NCBI GenBank assembly: GCA_963743825.1
Contig: CAVURC010000018.1
Location: 62,001-126,000 of the forward strand
Origin: Sva-07 sp963743825
GTDB taxonomy: Bacteria; Actinomycetota; Acidimicrobiia; Acidimicrobiales; Ilumatobacteraceae
Length of the DNA: 64,000 nt
Direction: 5' to 3'
The position numbers were made by a program, and so were the translations under genes. The notes beneath the pieces were generated by a model that had not been told where the DNA came from, did no database searches, and saw nothing but the letters and a program-made list of their open reading frames with translations. Below, one piece after another: positions 25,164 through 34,503 of this stretch. Every line of letters starts with the position of its first letter. Within the stretch, counting starts at the first letter, position 1.

Positions 25164-25949
25164 GCGGAGGTCGGTGAAATTGCGAAAGCGGTTGGCGACG
25201 GCGTCGTCGCCGAGGATCTCGATCGGTCCGGCGTCTCGTTTCCACAGCCACAGGAGCAGATCGGCGGCCCGGCCGCGGACGGCTGCGTCGCCCTTGGCGT
25301 GCTCACGGGTGAACGTGGCGCCGTTGGCATCGAGGTCGGACACGAGCCACTCGCCGCTCCCGGCGGAGCCAGGGACATCGGTGTCGGTGCAGTGAAGGTG
25401 CACGGTGCCGCCGACCGGCGTGGCGTCGGCGCCGGCTCCCCGCCCGGCGAACCACGTGAGGTACTCGTCGATGCCGTCGACCGCCACGGCGACGGGAATG
25501 TCGTACGGAATCCCCACCGAGTTCGATGCATCCCAACGGTGGACTGCGGTTTCCTGGGTCATCCGGCGCTCGACCCATCGTGCGTCACGGTTGGCGCCGG
25601 TCCACGTCCACACCTCCTGGTGCGGCGGTGCCCCTGCCAATGCCGAGAACAACGACGTGTGCGCCGCCATCACCCAGTCGACCAGGAACGTGTCGGAGGG
25701 CCGCGGTGTCTCCTCCCACGTGTGCAGGACATCGACCGACGTGACGCCTTCGGCGACCACCCGACCCCAGAAGTTCCAGACGCCACCGAGGTGCCACGTG
25801 AGGTCGCCGAGGTTCCATCCCGGACACGACGGCACAGGCCGGTCGAACCCGTGGTCGGACACGACCTCGAGAAATCTGACCGCGTCGGTGCGGAGATGGG
25901 CAATGGCGTCGTACGGGAGTGGCCCCGAGGGGGTGACGGCGTCGGACAT
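25161..25949 (-). CDS. Maleylpyruvate isomerase/mycothiol-dependent (TIGR03083) family protein
   Basis: 262 residues. The DinB-like N-terminal helix bundle has the family's VPSCPGWNLGDLTWHLGGVWNFW, and a second conserved His/Asp block occurs in RMTQETAVHRWDA, the expected metal ligands. A C-terminal domain with GDAAVRGRAADLLLWLW follows. Such proteins are mycothiol-using or related DinB enzymes of actinobacteria; the substrate is unknown. Divergent from moaC. Confidence 0.82.
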   Translation of the reverse strand: MSDAVTPSGPLPYDAIAHLRTDAVRFLEVVSDHGFDRPVPSCPGWNLGDLTWHLGGVWNFWGRVVAEGVTSVDVLHTWEETPRPSDTFLVDWVMAAHTSLFSALAGAPPHQEVWTWTGANRDARWVERRMTQETAVHRWDASNSVGIPYDIPVAVAVDGIDEYLTWFAGRGAGADATPVGGTVHLHCTDTDVPGSAGSGEWLVSDLDANGATFTREHAKGDAAVRGRAADLLLWLWKRDAGPIEILGDDAVANRFRNFTDLR

Positions 25950-26008
25950 GGCGGTGACGGTACCCCGGCAGTCGGCGGTCGGCCACGCCGGGCTATCGTG
26001 CGGGCCAC

Positions 26009-26524
26009 ATGAGTGATCTGTCGTTCACCCACCTCGATCCGCTCGGCCGTGCGCGAATGGTCGACGTCACCCCGAAAGAGCCCACGCATCGGCGTGCGGT
26101 CGCTCGCTGCAAGGTCTTCATGAAGCCGGAGACCACCGCAGCGATCGCCAATCGTGAGGTCAAGAAGGGCGACGTCTTGTCGGTCGCCCGTGTCGCCGGG
26201 ATCCAGGCGGCGAAGCGCACCTCCGACATGATCCCGCTGTGTCATCCGCTGCTCGTCGGGTCGGTGTCGGTCAACTTCGAGATCGGTGACGACTTCGTGG
26301 CCATCGAGGTCCAGGTCGACACCGTCGACCGCACCGGCGTGGAGATGGAGGCACTCCATGCGTGCAGCGTCGCGGCGCTCACGGTGTACGACATGTGCAA
26401 GTCGGCCGACCGGGCGATGGTCATCGGCGAACTCGCCCTGTGGGAGAAGACCGGAGGCCGATCCGGGGTGTATCGACGCTCCGATGGGGTTGTCGAAGCG
26501 CACCCGGCGGACGTCGCAACGTGA
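26009..26524 (+). CDS. moaC: Cyclic pyranopterin monophosphate synthase MoaC
   Basis: 171 residues, with VDVTPKEPTHRRAVA, the catalytic KRTSDMIPLCHPL segment, VDTVDRTGVEMEALHA and YDMCKSADRAM. It converts the MoaA product to cyclic pyranopterin monophosphate. With moeA and moaA it forms a partial molybdenum-cofactor locus, consistent with the cox-type maturation genes at 54-60 kb. Confidence 0.95.
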   Translation: MSDLSFTHLDPLGRARMVDVTPKEPTHRRAVARCKVFMKPETTAAIANREVKKGDVLSVARVAGIQAAKRTSDMIPLCHPLLVGSVSVNFEIGDDFVAIEVQVDTVDRTGVEMEALHACSVAALTVYDMCKSADRAMVIGELALWEKTGGRSGVYRRSDGVVEAHPADVAT

Positions 26525-26542
26525 CCGACGTCTCGGCGAACA

Positions 26543-26602
26543 TTGCGTTGATCGTCACAATCGTCGTAGAATCGTCATACAGGGCGCTGCTCGTTGAGCG
26601 CC
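26543..26602 (+). promoter_or_regulatory. Putative promoter and 5' UTR hairpin before the SepX/GlpR-like gene
   Basis: TTGCGT (26543-26548) and TAGAAT (26567-26572) are separated by 18 bases, a good housekeeping-type match in an otherwise GC-rich gap. A perfect GGCGCT/AGCGCC hairpin with an 8-base loop follows at 26583-26602, inside the predicted leader. Its effect is unknown. Confidence 0.4.
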
Positions 26603-26647
26603 GCTCCGGCACACTCGATGATCTACCTCGACTCGACTCACTGACTC

Positions 26648-27292
26648 ATGGCAAAACTCGTTCTCCTCGTTGTCGCTGCCGCCTGGGCGGCCGTCCTGCT
26701 CCCTCCGATGCTGCGATCGCGCGTCGAGAATCGGCCGAACTCGTCGGTCACCGATTTCAGGCGCCAACTCAGCACCCTGCAGAGCACCTCGATGCCGAGT
26801 CGCGGTGGCATGCGCACGATCGGTCGGCCGCTCGCCCAGTCGCCACTGCAGCGTCCGGCGGCTGCAGGCCGACCTGGCCAGCCCGCTCACGCCCATCACC
26901 GTCAGGCATCACTGCACAGTGGCGCCACCTCGACGCCACAGCGCCCGTCGCGTTCGATCGAGGCTCGTAGCCAACCGCAGTTCCGCTCCCATGGTGATCC
27001 GACCGGCGGTCATCATCGCCAGACCCACATGGATCGTCAGGCGGCGGCGAGCCGTGCGCAGCGTCCGAGCGATCCGCGCAACGACATTCGTCGCCGGCGC
27101 ACCAATGTGCTGTTCCTGCTCGTGATCTCCACGGCGTGCACGCTCTTCCTGGCGGCCACCACCTCGTCGACGGTGATGCTCTACGTGTTCGCCCTGTCGT
27201 TCCTGGCGCTGTGCGGCTACGTGTACCTCCTGGCGCAACTCCGCCAGCGTGAGGCGTCGGGCTGGACCGACGACTGGATCGATCGCTACTGA
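26648..27292 (+). CDS. SepX/GlpR-like actinobacterial membrane protein
   Basis: 214 residues: an N-terminal membrane helix (LVLLVVAAAWAAVLLPPML), a ~120-residue Pro/Gln/His/Arg-rich disordered middle, two closely spaced C-terminal helices (VLFLLVISTACTLFLAA; VMLYVFALSFLALCGYVYLL) and a short acidic/aromatic end. The WAAVLLPP(ML)R start and three-helix layout match SepX of Streptomyces and GlpR of Corynebacterium. Those proteins interact with FtsZ or Glp and are encoded in the same fmdB-galU-glp neighbourhood. Assignment is by layout and synteny. Confidence 0.62.
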   Translation: MAKLVLLVVAAAWAAVLLPPMLRSRVENRPNSSVTDFRRQLSTLQSTSMPSRGGMRTIGRPLAQSPLQRPAAAGRPGQPAHAHHRQASLHSGATSTPQRPSRSIEARSQPQFRSHGDPTGGHHRQTHMDRQAAASRAQRPSDPRNDIRRRRTNVLFLLVISTACTLFLAATTSSTVMLYVFALSFLALCGYVYLLAQLRQREASGWTDDWIDRY

Positions 27293-27372
27293 TCCACCCG
27301 GTGTCGGTCGACGATGCCTCGAACACACACCGTGGACTCGATGCGCTCAGCGCTACACTCCTCGGAGCCCTT

Positions 27373-27445
27373 GGGGCTATAGCTCAGTTGGTAGAGCGCG
27401 TCGTTCGCAATGACGAGGTCAAGGGTTCGATTCCCTTTAGCTCCA
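27373..27445 (+). tRNA. tRNA-Ala (anticodon CGC)
   Basis: 73-base cloverleaf: acceptor GGGGCTA paired with TAGCTCC, D-arm GCTC/GAGC with AGTTGGTA loop, anticodon stem CGTCG/TGACG with loop TTCGCAA (anticodon CGC, codon GCG) and T-arm AGGG-TTCGATT-CCCT. The G3-U70 pair, the main alanine identity element, is present. CCA is not encoded. A TACACT hexamer ~16 bases upstream may be its -10 box. Confidence 0.96.
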
Positions 27446-27484
27446 CAAGACAGTTGATGGTTCCGAAGGTTCGCCGTGGGATGT

Positions 27485-28273
<789 letters not shown>

Positions 28274-28421
28274 GACGGTCTCAGGTGTTGGCGGGTTCGT
28301 AGGTCGGTACACGGCAAGCATTCCACCGCGCCGAGCGTGACCGCGACCCGGCACGCGGATCGAGCCAGTCTGGCGGGGCTCACCGTCGATGTCGGCCTGG
28401 ACGTTCGCTACCGTGATTGCG

Positions 28422-29222
28422 ATGACCGTGCCGCCCGAACGAACCGTCGAACTGCCGGACCACGTCGTGGAGAACCGTCGGCACTGGGACGACAACGCTG
28501 CGAGCTGGGTGGCGAGCGGTGAACGGGCGTGGGCCCAGGATGAACCCACCTGGGGGATCTGGGCGATTCCGAACAGCGAACTCCCGCTGCTGCCCGCCGA
28601 CATGGACGGCCTGCGCGCCATCGAGCTCGGTTGCGGTACCGGCTATGTGACGGCGTGGATGCGGGCGCGGGGTGCCACGGTCTACGCGATCGACAACTCC
28701 GAGCAGCAGCTCGCGACGGCCCGACGACTGGCGGCCGAACACGCGCTCGACGGAGTCGACTGGGTTCACGGCAACGCGGAGGCCGTCGATCAGCCCGACG
28801 CCGGCTTCGACTTCGCGATCAGCGAGTACGGGGCGGCGATCTGGTGTGACCCGCACGTCTGGATCCCCGAGGCGCATCGGCTCCTGCGCCCGGGTGGACG
28901 CCTCGTGTTCCTCGGGAACCATCCGTTCGGGATGGTGTGTACATCGCCGTCCGGTGATGCTCCAGCCGGTCTCACGCTCGAGCGTGACTACTTCGGTCTG
29001 GGCCGAATGGATTGGACCGAGGCGCTCGACGACCCGGGCGGCATCGAGTTCAACATGGAGATCTCGTCGTGGCTGCGCCTGTTCCGAACGGTCGGTTTCG
29101 ACGTGGTCGACTACTTCGAGATCCAGGCTCCCGAGTCAGCCGAGGGGACCGCATTCTGGGTGAACGCCGACTGGGCCCGTCGATTCCCGGCCGAACAGGC
29201 GTGGATCCTCGCGAAGGGCTGA
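28422..29222 (+). CDS. Class I SAM-dependent methyltransferase
   Basis: 266 residues; start ATG 28422 chosen over 28389 because homologous folds begin with the VVENRRHWDDNAASW helix. Motif I is AIELGCGTGYVTAWM, motif II ATVYAIDNSEQQL, and the post-II acidic segment WVHGNAEAVD. LLRPGGRLVFLGNHP is motif III-like. Small-molecule methylation likely; substrate unknown. It ends 6 bases from the convergent pepN stop. Confidence 0.88.
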   Translation: MTVPPERTVELPDHVVENRRHWDDNAASWVASGERAWAQDEPTWGIWAIPNSELPLLPADMDGLRAIELGCGTGYVTAWMRARGATVYAIDNSEQQLATARRLAAEHALDGVDWVHGNAEAVDQPDAGFDFAISEYGAAIWCDPHVWIPEAHRLLRPGGRLVFLGNHPFGMVCTSPSGDAPAGLTLERDYFGLGRMDWTEALDDPGGIEFNMEISSWLRLFRTVGFDVVDYFEIQAPESAEGTAFWVNADWARRFPAEQAWILAKG

Positions 29223-29228
29223 CGGTCG

Positions 29229-31772
29229 TCAGGCCGGGGCGCCGAGGGATGCGGCGAACGCTTCGCTCTCGCGGCTGCGCAGCGCTGCATTGACCCGTTG
29301 GCGTTCGAGGATCTGTTCGAGCGTCTTGGCGGCCTGCTCGATGGGATGGGCGGCGAAGAACCCGGCAGCATCGGCGACGAGCTCGGGGGTGTTGAGCAGC
29401 TTGACGCCATCAGCCATGCGCACGATCGTGTTGCTCGGGAAACGATCGTTCGCCTCGTCCCAGTGGTCACGGACGAAGGCCCACGCCGCACCGCCGTGGC
29501 GGCGGTTGCTGATCGCCGAGCGCAACACGAACGGTGCGTTCTGCGTTTTGACCGCTGGTGTCATCACGAACTCGCACGTCTCGAGGAGCAACGCTTCGTC
29601 GTCGAACTCCGTGAGCGCGTAGAGGTGACGCAGCCTCTCCTGTGGGGTCGACGCAGCCGAGAACCCGGCGCGCATGCGCGCATACGTGTCGGCATCACCG
29701 GTGGCGGCGACGACACTCGTGGCGGCGGCCGTGAGCTCGGGATCGACCGATGTGGGATCGGCGCTCGCGGAGTCGAAGAGTTCACGGCATCGTGCCTGGA
29801 CGCCGACGTCACCGCCGAGGACGCCGAGCGCACCGGTGAGCAGGCCCCGTAGCTTGCCGGTCAGATCGGACTCACCAGCGTGCGGCTCACCGAGATCCGT
29901 CAACGCCGGTCCGGCCAGGGCTCGGACGCGTTGCTGGAATGCGTCGTGGGCGGCGCCGTCGTCGAGCAGCCGGTTGAGGCCACGAAGTGCGATGACGATC
30001 GCTTGCCAGACAGCATGATCGCGCTCGTTTGCGAACGCTTCGAGCATGACCAACAGCTCGGACGCAGCAAGCCGGCCGGCGATCGTTGCCGCCCACGCGT
30101 CGTCGACGAGGTTGTAGCGCTCGAGGGTGGTGAGCTCGGCGAGTGCGGCGACGTCGAGGCGGTGGCGAAGTGTGTCGTCGTAGTCGACCCGGTAGTACCC
30201 GCTGCCGCCGGCGTTGACGACGACGGGACCGTCGGGGTCGACGATCGTGGTCGTCGTCTCGGGCCCGTCGAGCAGGACGGTCGTCGTGATGCCGCCGTTG
30301 CGGACCTGGATCGGAATTGCCCAGAGCTGCTCGCCCGGTCCGGTGCCGTCGGCGTCGAAACGGAATCGGCGCTGACCGAGTCGGAGTGATCCGTCGACCA
30401 GGGAGGCTGTCACGAGCGGATAGCCGGGCTGCCAGATCCAGGTGTCCATGATCCGTCGGACGGGTTCACCCGACGTCGCCTCGATCGCATCCCAGAGATC
30501 GTTGGTCTCCGTATTGGCGTATGCGTGGCTGCGCAGGTAGTGGCTGACACCTTCGCGGAAGCGGTCCTCGCCGAGGTACTGCTCGAGCATGCGCAGCAGC
30601 GCGCCACCCTTCTGGTACGTCAGAACGTCGAACATTCCGTCGGCGTCGGCCGGTGAACGCACCTCGAACTCGACCGTGCGGGTGCTGTCGAGCGAGTCGA
30701 CATCGAAGGCGCCGCTGCGTTCGACGCCGAACGACGTCCATCGCTCCCAATCAGGGCGGTATGCCTCGCACGCGGCGACTTCCATGAACGTTGCGAATGC
30801 CTCGTTGAGCCAGATCCCGTTCCACCAGCGCATCGTCACGAGGTCGCCGAACCACATGTGGGCCAGCTCGTGGGCGACCACATCGGCGATCAACTGCTGT
30901 TCGTCCTGGGTGCTGGTGGCGGGGTCGACGAGCACCATGTTCTCGCGGAATGTGATGCAGCCGAGGTTTTCCATGGCGCCGGCCGCGAAGTCGGGGAGCG
31001 CGACGAGGTCGACCTTGTCGCTCGGATAGGCGATGCCGTAGTACTCCTGGAACCACCTCAGGGAATACGCGCCGACGTCGAGCGCGAAGTCCGTGAGATG
31101 GCCCTTGCCGGGGACGTGCACGACGCGGATCGGGGTGCCGTCGACGTCGATCGGGTCGGTCATCTCCAGACGGCCGACGACGAAGGCGACGAGGTAACTG
31201 CTCATCACCATGGTGTCGGCGAAGCGGATCACCGTGCGACCATCCGCCGTGGCCCGTTCGACCTCGGACCCGTTCGAGATCGCCGTCAGGTCGTCGTCGA
31301 CGTCGAGGGTGATGCTGAAGACCGCCTTGAATTCCGGTTCGTCCCAGCACGGGAAGGCCCGCCGGCAATCGGTGGCCTGCATCTGGGTGGTCGCGATGAC
31401 CTGTTCGTTGCCGTCGTCGTCGATGTAGGTACTGCGGTAGAAGCCGTGGAGCTTGTCGTTGAGGATGCCGTCGAAGGCGATGCTGAGCCGACACGTACCG
31501 GCCGTGACGGTGTCAGCGGCGTGGACGATCATCCGCTCTGCCGGCTCGTCGAGTTCCCAGGTCGCCGCGATCCCGTCGATCGCGCACGACGCGATGCCGA
31601 GTTCGGCGGCATTCAGCACGAGGATGTCGGTGTCGCTGTCGATGGTGAGGGTGATCTCGACCCGACCGGTGAACGTGGCCGACTCGAGCGCCGGTCGCAG
31701 CTGCACGTCGTAGCGAGTGGGTCGAACTCCGGTCGGCAGGCGGTACGGGTCGAGCGCTTCGGTCGCAATCAT
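29229..31772 (-). CDS. pepN: Aminopeptidase N (M1 family)
   Basis: 847 residues, typical for actinobacterial PepN. Substrate-anchoring GAMEN is at ~284 (FAAGAMENLGCITFRE), the zinc site is HELAHMWFGDLVTMRWWNGIWLNEAFA (HExxH-x18-E), and the catalytic Tyr is in the MLEQYLGEDRF region. A long C-terminal ERAP1-like helical domain follows. It removes N-terminal residues from peptides in the cytoplasm. The ATG at 31772 leaves a 31-base gap to the divergent kinase gene. Confidence 0.95.
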   Translation of the reverse strand: MIATEALDPYRLPTGVRPTRYDVQLRPALESATFTGRVEITLTIDSDTDILVLNAAELGIASCAIDGIAATWELDEPAERMIVHAADTVTAGTCRLSIAFDGILNDKLHGFYRSTYIDDDGNEQVIATTQMQATDCRRAFPCWDEPEFKAVFSITLDVDDDLTAISNGSEVERATADGRTVIRFADTMVMSSYLVAFVVGRLEMTDPIDVDGTPIRVVHVPGKGHLTDFALDVGAYSLRWFQEYYGIAYPSDKVDLVALPDFAAGAMENLGCITFRENMVLVDPATSTQDEQQLIADVVAHELAHMWFGDLVTMRWWNGIWLNEAFATFMEVAACEAYRPDWERWTSFGVERSGAFDVDSLDSTRTVEFEVRSPADADGMFDVLTYQKGGALLRMLEQYLGEDRFREGVSHYLRSHAYANTETNDLWDAIEATSGEPVRRIMDTWIWQPGYPLVTASLVDGSLRLGQRRFRFDADGTGPGEQLWAIPIQVRNGGITTTVLLDGPETTTTIVDPDGPVVVNAGGSGYYRVDYDDTLRHRLDVAALAELTTLERYNLVDDAWAATIAGRLAASELLVMLEAFANERDHAVWQAIVIALRGLNRLLDDGAAHDAFQQRVRALAGPALTDLGEPHAGESDLTGKLRGLLTGALGVLGGDVGVQARCRELFDSASADPTSVDPELTAAATSVVAATGDADTYARMRAGFSAASTPQERLRHLYALTEFDDEALLLETCEFVMTPAVKTQNAPFVLRSAISNRRHGGAAWAFVRDHWDEANDRFPSNTIVRMADGVKLLNTPELVADAAGFFAAHPIEQAAKTLEQILERQRVNAALRSRESEAFAASLGAPA

Positions 31773-31803
31773 CGTCGGGATCGTACCGGTAGCCTGGACG
31801 ACC

Positions 31804-32838
31804 GTGTCCGACCTCACCCGACGGTTCTCGAATCGCTCGACCGACGAGTCGATCCGACCGAGTCGGTTCGACGTGATCGGCATCGGCAACGCACTCGTCG
31901 ACGTCATCGCTCCCGCTGAGGACACGTTTCTCGCCGAGTACGAGCTCGTCAAGGGCTCGATGACGCTCATCGAGACCGAGCGGGCCGTGGAGCTGTACGC
32001 CGCGCTCGACCGTGCCGTGGAGATGAGCGGCGGGTCGGCGGCGAACACCGTGTGCGGGATCGCCAGCCTCGGTGGGCGCGCTGCCTACATCGGCAAGGTC
32101 AACGGCGACGATCTCGGCGACGTGTTCGGCCACGACATGCGTGCCGTCGGCGTGGCATTTCATCGTCCGCTCGGCGAGCACGGCACGCCGACGGGTCGAT
32201 GTGTGATCGTCGTGACGCCCGACGCCGAACGCACCATGAACACGTACCTGGGTGTGTCGAGCCTGCTGTGTGTCGACGACCTCGACGAGCAGGTGATTGC
32301 CGACTCCAGGGTGTTGTACATGGAGGGATATCTGTTCGACCGCGACGATGCCAAGGCGGCGTTCCGTCGTGCTGCCGAAGTGGCGCACGACAACGATCGC
32401 ATGGTGTCGTTGACGCTGTCCGACTCGTTCTGTGTCGACCGCCACCGCGACGACTTCAGGGCGTTGGTCCAGGATCGGGTCGACCTGCTGTTCGGCAACC
32501 ACGACGAACTGCTCTCGCTCTATCAGCTCGACTCGTTCGACGACGCAGTGGCGGCCCTGCGCGAAGAATGCGAGTTCGCGGCGATCACCGTCGGTGCCGA
32601 GGGCTGTGTGATCGTGACGCCCGACGAGCTGTTGCGTGTACCGGCGGTGCCCGTCGACAAGGTGATCGACACGACGGGTGCCGGGGATCTCTTCGCCGCC
32701 GGGTTCCTGTACGGCTGGACGCAAGGGTTCGACCTCGAGCGGTGCGGGCACTTCGGATCGATCGCTGCGGCCGAAGTGATCAGCCACGTCGGGCCACGAC
32801 CCCTGGTCGAGTTGCGTAACCTGATCGGTGATGGGTGA
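31804..32838 (+). CDS. PfkB-family carbohydrate/nucleoside kinase (adenosine kinase-like)
   Basis: 344 residues from the GTG at 31804; TAGCCT eight bases upstream suggests a leaderless transcript. Ribokinase-fold motifs: GNALVDVIA near the N-terminus, MSGGSAANTVCGIASLGG, and the ATP/anion-hole signature DTTGAGDLFAAGFLYG. The SGGSAANT block is typical of adenosine-kinase-like members, in keeping with the nucleoside salvage genes at 35-44 kb. It overlaps the next gene by 11 bases (8 from its ATG). Confidence 0.86.
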   Translation: MSDLTRRFSNRSTDESIRPSRFDVIGIGNALVDVIAPAEDTFLAEYELVKGSMTLIETERAVELYAALDRAVEMSGGSAANTVCGIASLGGRAAYIGKVNGDDLGDVFGHDMRAVGVAFHRPLGEHGTPTGRCVIVVTPDAERTMNTYLGVSSLLCVDDLDEQVIADSRVLYMEGYLFDRDDAKAAFRRAAEVAHDNDRMVSLTLSDSFCVDRHRDDFRALVQDRVDLLFGNHDELLSLYQLDSFDDAVAALREECEFAAITVGAEGCVIVTPDELLRVPAVPVDKVIDTTGAGDLFAAGFLYGWTQGFDLERCGHFGSIAAAEVISHVGPRPLVELRNLIGDG

Positions 32839-34498
32839 ACACAATGCTGCAGCCGGTCAACGCTCCTCCGAACTGCTGACGACCGCTCGCGCGTGGCTCG
32901 CTGCCGAGCCCGATGCCGACATCCGAGACGAGTTGGGTGCCGTGATCATGGCCGCCGAGCGCGGCGACATGGCCGAGCTGGTCGATCGCTTCGACGGGCG
33001 GTTGCAGTTCGGCACGGCGGGCCTTCGTGCGGCGGTCGCCGCCGGGTCGATGCGGATGAACCGGATCGTCGTGCGACAGGCTGCGGCCGGGCTCGGTCAG
33101 TGGCTGCTCGACCGTGAGGCCGACGGGTCGATTCCCGACGCGACGACGCGCGGCGTCGTGATCGCCCACGACGCCCGCCGCAAGAGCGATCTGTTCGCAG
33201 ACGACACCGCCCGGGTCCTGGCGGCGATGGGTATCCGATCGATGCTGCATCCCGGCGTGCAACCGACACCGGTCTTGGCGTGGTCGATCACCGGCCTCGG
33301 CGCCGCCGCCGGTGTGGTGGTCACGGCGTCGCACAACCCTCCCGCCGACAACGGCTACAAGGTGTACCTCGACACGGGATCGCAGATCGTGTCGCCGATC
33401 GACACCGAGATCTCCGAGTGCATCGCCGGTTTCGATCCGTTGACGATCGATCTCGCCGACGCCGACGATCCGCTGATCGATCGGCTCGACGGGACGTGGG
33501 TCGACCGGTATGTCGAGTTCGCCCCGTCGGTGCGGCTGCGACCCGATGTGGCGGGCGTCGCGGTTGCGTACACGGCGATGCATGGCGTCGGAGGTGCGGT
33601 CGTGCTCCGCGCGTTCGAGGCGGCGGGGTTCGATCCGCCGTTCGTCGTCGCCGAGCAGCAGGAGCCTGACGGCACGTTCCCGACCGTGTCGTTCCCGAAC
33701 CCCGAGGAGCCGGGGGCGATGGACCTCCTCCTCGAGACCGCTCGATCGGTCGGAGCATTCGTGGCCCTCGCCAACGATCCCGATGCCGATCGGCTCGGCG
33801 CGGCAATTCCCCAGGCCGATGGATCGTGGCGTCGCCTGAGCGGCGACGAGATCGGGTGGCTGTTCGCCGATCACATCCTCGCCAACACGACCGGCGACGA
33901 ACGCCTCGTGGTGACCACGCTCGTGTCGTCGTCGCTGTTGGCGCAGATGGCCGCGGCGGCGGGCGTACACAGCGAGGAGACGTTCACCGGCTTCAAGTGG
34001 ATCGGCAAGATCGCCTCCGAACGGCCCGATCTGCGGTTGGTGCTCGGCTACGAGCAGGCACTCGGCTACCTCGTGGCGCAGCGACCGCTCGACAAGGACG
34101 GGATCACAGCGGCGGTGTTGATGGCCGAGATCGCCGCGGTTGCGGCCGCCGACGGCGTCACACTGCAGGATCGTCTCGATTCGATCGCCGACCGGTTCGG
34201 TCGCTACGTCACTGCCGAACTGTCGGTCAAGATGCCGCCGGCCGAGGGCGCCGCGTGGGTGGCCGCGATCGAAGCCGACCCGCCCGCCGAGGTCGGCGGT
34301 CGGGCTGTGACCGCGGTGACGACCTATCCCGAGGCCGGCCTCGTGCGGCTGATGCTCGAGGGCGGGGTCCGGCTCCAGATCCGCCCCAGTGGCACCGAAC
34401 CCAAGGTCAAGCTCTACGCCGAAGCCGTCGACCTCGACCGCTCCGAACTCGACCACCTGTTGTCCACCGTTACATCCGGGGTCAGACCCCAGATGTAA
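32828..34498 (+). CDS. Phosphoglucomutase/phosphomannomutase family protein
   Basis: 556 residues (GTG 32828, ATG 32831 also possible). Alpha-D-phosphohexomutase signatures are in order: phosphoserine loop TASHNPPADNGYK, Mg loop DPDADRLG, sugar-binding EETFTGFKWIG and phosphate loop RPSGTEPKVK. It interconverts hexose-1- and 6-phosphates (or phosphopentoses), feeding galU and glycogen synthesis. Its last nine residues (VTSGVRPQM) and TAA are read from the REP-like palindrome at 34469-34502, so the C-terminus has been remodelled by that repeat. Confidence 0.9.
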   Translation: MMGEHNAAAGQRSSELLTTARAWLAAEPDADIRDELGAVIMAAERGDMAELVDRFDGRLQFGTAGLRAAVAAGSMRMNRIVVRQAAAGLGQWLLDREADGSIPDATTRGVVIAHDARRKSDLFADDTARVLAAMGIRSMLHPGVQPTPVLAWSITGLGAAAGVVVTASHNPPADNGYKVYLDTGSQIVSPIDTEISECIAGFDPLTIDLADADDPLIDRLDGTWVDRYVEFAPSVRLRPDVAGVAVAYTAMHGVGGAVVLRAFEAAGFDPPFVVAEQQEPDGTFPTVSFPNPEEPGAMDLLLETARSVGAFVALANDPDADRLGAAIPQADGSWRRLSGDEIGWLFADHILANTTGDERLVVTTLVSSSLLAQMAAAAGVHSEETFTGFKWIGKIASERPDLRLVLGYEQALGYLVAQRPLDKDGITAAVLMAEIAAVAAADGVTLQDRLDSIADRFGRYVTAELSVKMPPAEGAAWVAAIEADPPAEVGGRAVTAVTTYPEAGLVRLMLEGGVRLQIRPSGTEPKVKLYAEAVDLDRSELDHLLSTVTSGVRPQM

Positions 34499-34502
34499 CA
34501 CC
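34469..34502. repeat. REP-like palindrome, left flank of RAYT (copy A2)
   Basis: Inner 31 bases form a hairpin: GTTACATCCGGGGTC, A, GACCCCAGATGTAAC, with one C/A mismatch. It contains the TAA of the upstream phosphohexomutase gene (34496-34498). The exact reverse complement is at 35354-35387. Confidence 0.93.
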
Positions 34503-34503
34503 G

